Position numbers and translations under genes: made by a program
Part shown: one piece after another, positions 13,185 to 13,842 of the stretch
Layout of the letters: the number at the start of each line of letters is the position of its first letter
Position numbering within the stretch: position 1 is the first letter of the stretch
Assembly (NCBI GenBank): GCA_002311635.1
Contig: DBZJ01000238.1
Span: forward strand, 1 to 13,842
DNA length: 13,842 nucleotides
Origin: Syntrophaceae bacterium UBA1163
GTDB lineage: Bacteria > Desulfobacterota > BSN033 > UBA1163
Reading direction: 5' to 3'
The notes under the pieces: generated by a model
Told to the model about the DNA's origin: nothing
Databases searched by the model: none
Seen by the model: the letters and a program-made list of their open reading frames with translations, nothing else

Positions 13185-13358
13185 CTACACCTCTCTTACT
13201 TTCTCGAAAAAGGATCCCAGTTGCTCTCTCGGGAACCATATGCGCACGAGTCCCTTTTCGTCCTCCAGCATCACTACTTTCTCATTTTCGATTCTCTTTA
13301 TCCTAAACAGGTCCTGGGTAGATTTATTCTTAAGCCTTTCTCCCTCCACGACTGTCAT
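13185..13358 (-). CDS. 57-aa small protein, paralog B of a tandem pair
   Basis: A 57-residue protein starting MTVVEGERLKNK and containing IWFPREQLGSFFEKV. AAAGGAGAG lies about 9-17 nt before the ATG. Same architecture as the 60-residue neighbour, with the key positions VEGERLK, the Leu-Glu pair, IWF and FFE shared. It is the first gene of the pair and sits about 75 nt behind a sigma-54-like promoter. Function unknown; size and pairing suggest a structural or nucleic-acid-binding domain, but that is a guess. Confidence 0.7.
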   Translation of the reverse strand: MTVVEGERLKNKSTQDLFRIKRIENEKVVMLEDEKGLVRIWFPREQLGSFFEKVREV

Positions 13359-13435
13359 CGTGCATTCTCTCCTTTCCTTTTTCTTCTTGTCATGATGCTA
13401 TTTGAGCGGTCAGAAATGAAGGACCCTCTTGAAAT

Positions 13436-13451
13436 AGCAATATTAATGCCA
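13436..13451 (-). promoter_or_regulatory. sigma-54-like -24/-12 promoter for the tandem small genes
   Basis: On the minus strand, TGGCA (13451-13447) and TTGCT (13440-13436) sit with GG and GC exactly 10 nt apart, the RpoN spacing. Transcription would start about 65-70 nt ahead of the ATG at 13358. No enhancer-binding site or activator gene is visible here. Confidence 0.45.
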
Positions 13452-13553
13452 ATGCCCGCATCGTTATAAGCCCTTGAGATTAAAAGTTTTTATAAGGAAA
13501 TGATTTTTTGATGAAGCCAAAAAGGGCGACTTTTTGCCGTAGGAGGACGATAC

Positions 13554-13649
13554 ATGTCACCTGAATTCAACTCAAAGGTGGCGTCGAAGGTGAAAAATTC
13601 ACTCCCATCCTTTCCTCCCTTTTTAAAAGGGAGGAAAGGATGGGAGTAG
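13554..13649 (+). CDS. 31-codon ORF running into a palindrome, doubtful
   Basis: An AGGAGG 7-12 nt before an ATG at 13554 is convincing, but the 31-codon frame (MSPEFNSKVASKVKNS...) ends inside a perfect palindromic repeat, so its tail is repeat-derived. It may be the start of a gene truncated by repeat insertion, or chance. Confidence 0.25.
   Translation: MSPEFNSKVASKVKNSLPSFPPFLKGRKGWE
13601..13647. repeat. 47-nt perfect palindromic repeat
   Basis: ACTCCCATCCTTTCCTCCC plus TTTT (13601-13623) is the exact reverse complement of 13625-13647, with a single central base. A GGGGGAGGGAGG purine tract follows directly. It is typical of dispersed intergenic palindromes, and could act as a transcription block in either direction. 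Confidence 0.6.
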
Positions 13650-13842
13650 GGGGAGGGAGGAGGGAATGAGATTATTGCTTATTTATAAGACGTTTAACAG
13701 AATAAACATCAAAAAATGTGCCAAGTGGTAATTTAAACTCTCGGGTTATTTTGAAGCTAAATGGCGTAAAATAAAAACAAATCCAATAAAATGTGGGGTT
13801 ACCATTTCATTGAGGGAATAATTTATAAGCTATGCCAGAAAA
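13650..13842. other. AT-rich end without a supported gene
   Basis: After a purine-rich tract the sequence becomes AT-rich. I see no coding frame with both a start and an SD. An ATG at 13832 in the last 11 bases could open a gene beyond the window, but the nearest purine-rich stretch (TGAGGGA) is about 16 nt away. Confidence 0.4.

Noticed and set aside
12895..13239. Long minus-strand ORF of 114 codons
   Set aside because: It overlaps the end of the methyltransferase and both small paralogs in another frame; the paralog frames have SDs and mutual similarity.
1..13842. Alternative genetic code with TGA as Trp or Gly
   Set aside because: Several genes (kinase, ferritin-like protein, thioesterase, methyltransferase) end correctly at TGA and contain normal Trp and Gly codons.
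1..13842. CRISPR arrays, tRNA and rRNA genes, transposases
   Set aside because: Looked for on both strands by eye; none was found.

Overview
The window reads as ordinary bacterial chromosome from an anaerobic or microaerobic Gram-negative bacterium. The best fit is the deltaproteobacterial / Desulfobacterota / Syntrophobacterales neighbourhood. This rests on gene content and style: an IHF/HU protein, two ferritin-like diiron proteins, a UbiE/MenG methyltransferase, a DUF1786 protein, a periplasmic lipoprotein, RtcB with archease, and many short intergenic repeats. It is an inference; no rRNA or marker gene settles it. Base composition looks moderate by eye (not computed). TGA is used as a normal stop by several genes, so a recoded genetic code is unlikely.

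Layout: (1) 1-1140: a small membrane protein (-), an IHF/HU gene (+) behind a good sigma-70 promoter, and a converging small gene (-) coupled to a frame-broken upstream ORF. (2) 1300-4030 (+): a possibly structured intergenic element, a hybrid response regulator-histidine kinase with what looks like a degenerate GGDEF tail, a small lipoprotein, a one-TM protein and a DUF192 protein. (3) 4041-5835 (-): operon rubrerythrin, ubiE/menG, rimI-like acetyltransferase. The rimI-like gene carries an in-frame insertion of a palindromic repeat. A second copy of that repeat lies beside the rubrerythrin promoter. (4) 6064-6918 (+): DUF4124 plus retropepsin-like protease, followed by repeats. (5) 7114-7668 (-): XRE-cupin regulator, divergent from a + strand run of DUF2007-like, ferritin-like and FlK-like thioesterase genes. 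(6) 9059-11109 (+): a 27-codon mini-ORF, archease and RtcB RNA ligase. (7) 11245-12944 (+): DUF1786 protein and an O6-alkylguanine DNA methyltransferase. (8) 12996-13358 (-): two tandem paralogous tiny proteins behind a sigma-54-like promoter, then a gene-poor repeat-bearing end.

The main discovery candidate is rtcB. Its reading frame is broken by one TGA at 9955-9957, exactly where the family has its conserved metal-binding cysteine (GYDIN-Cys-GVR). The frame continues intact for about 380 codons. Just after the TGA the RNA can form a two-part stem-loop with a GGG-starting apical loop about 20 nt downstream, the layout of a bacterial SECIS. I therefore read it as a candidate selenocysteine-containing RtcB, paired with its activator archease. 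Second is the palindromic element translated in frame inside the rimI-like gene, similar in principle to Rickettsia palindromic elements.
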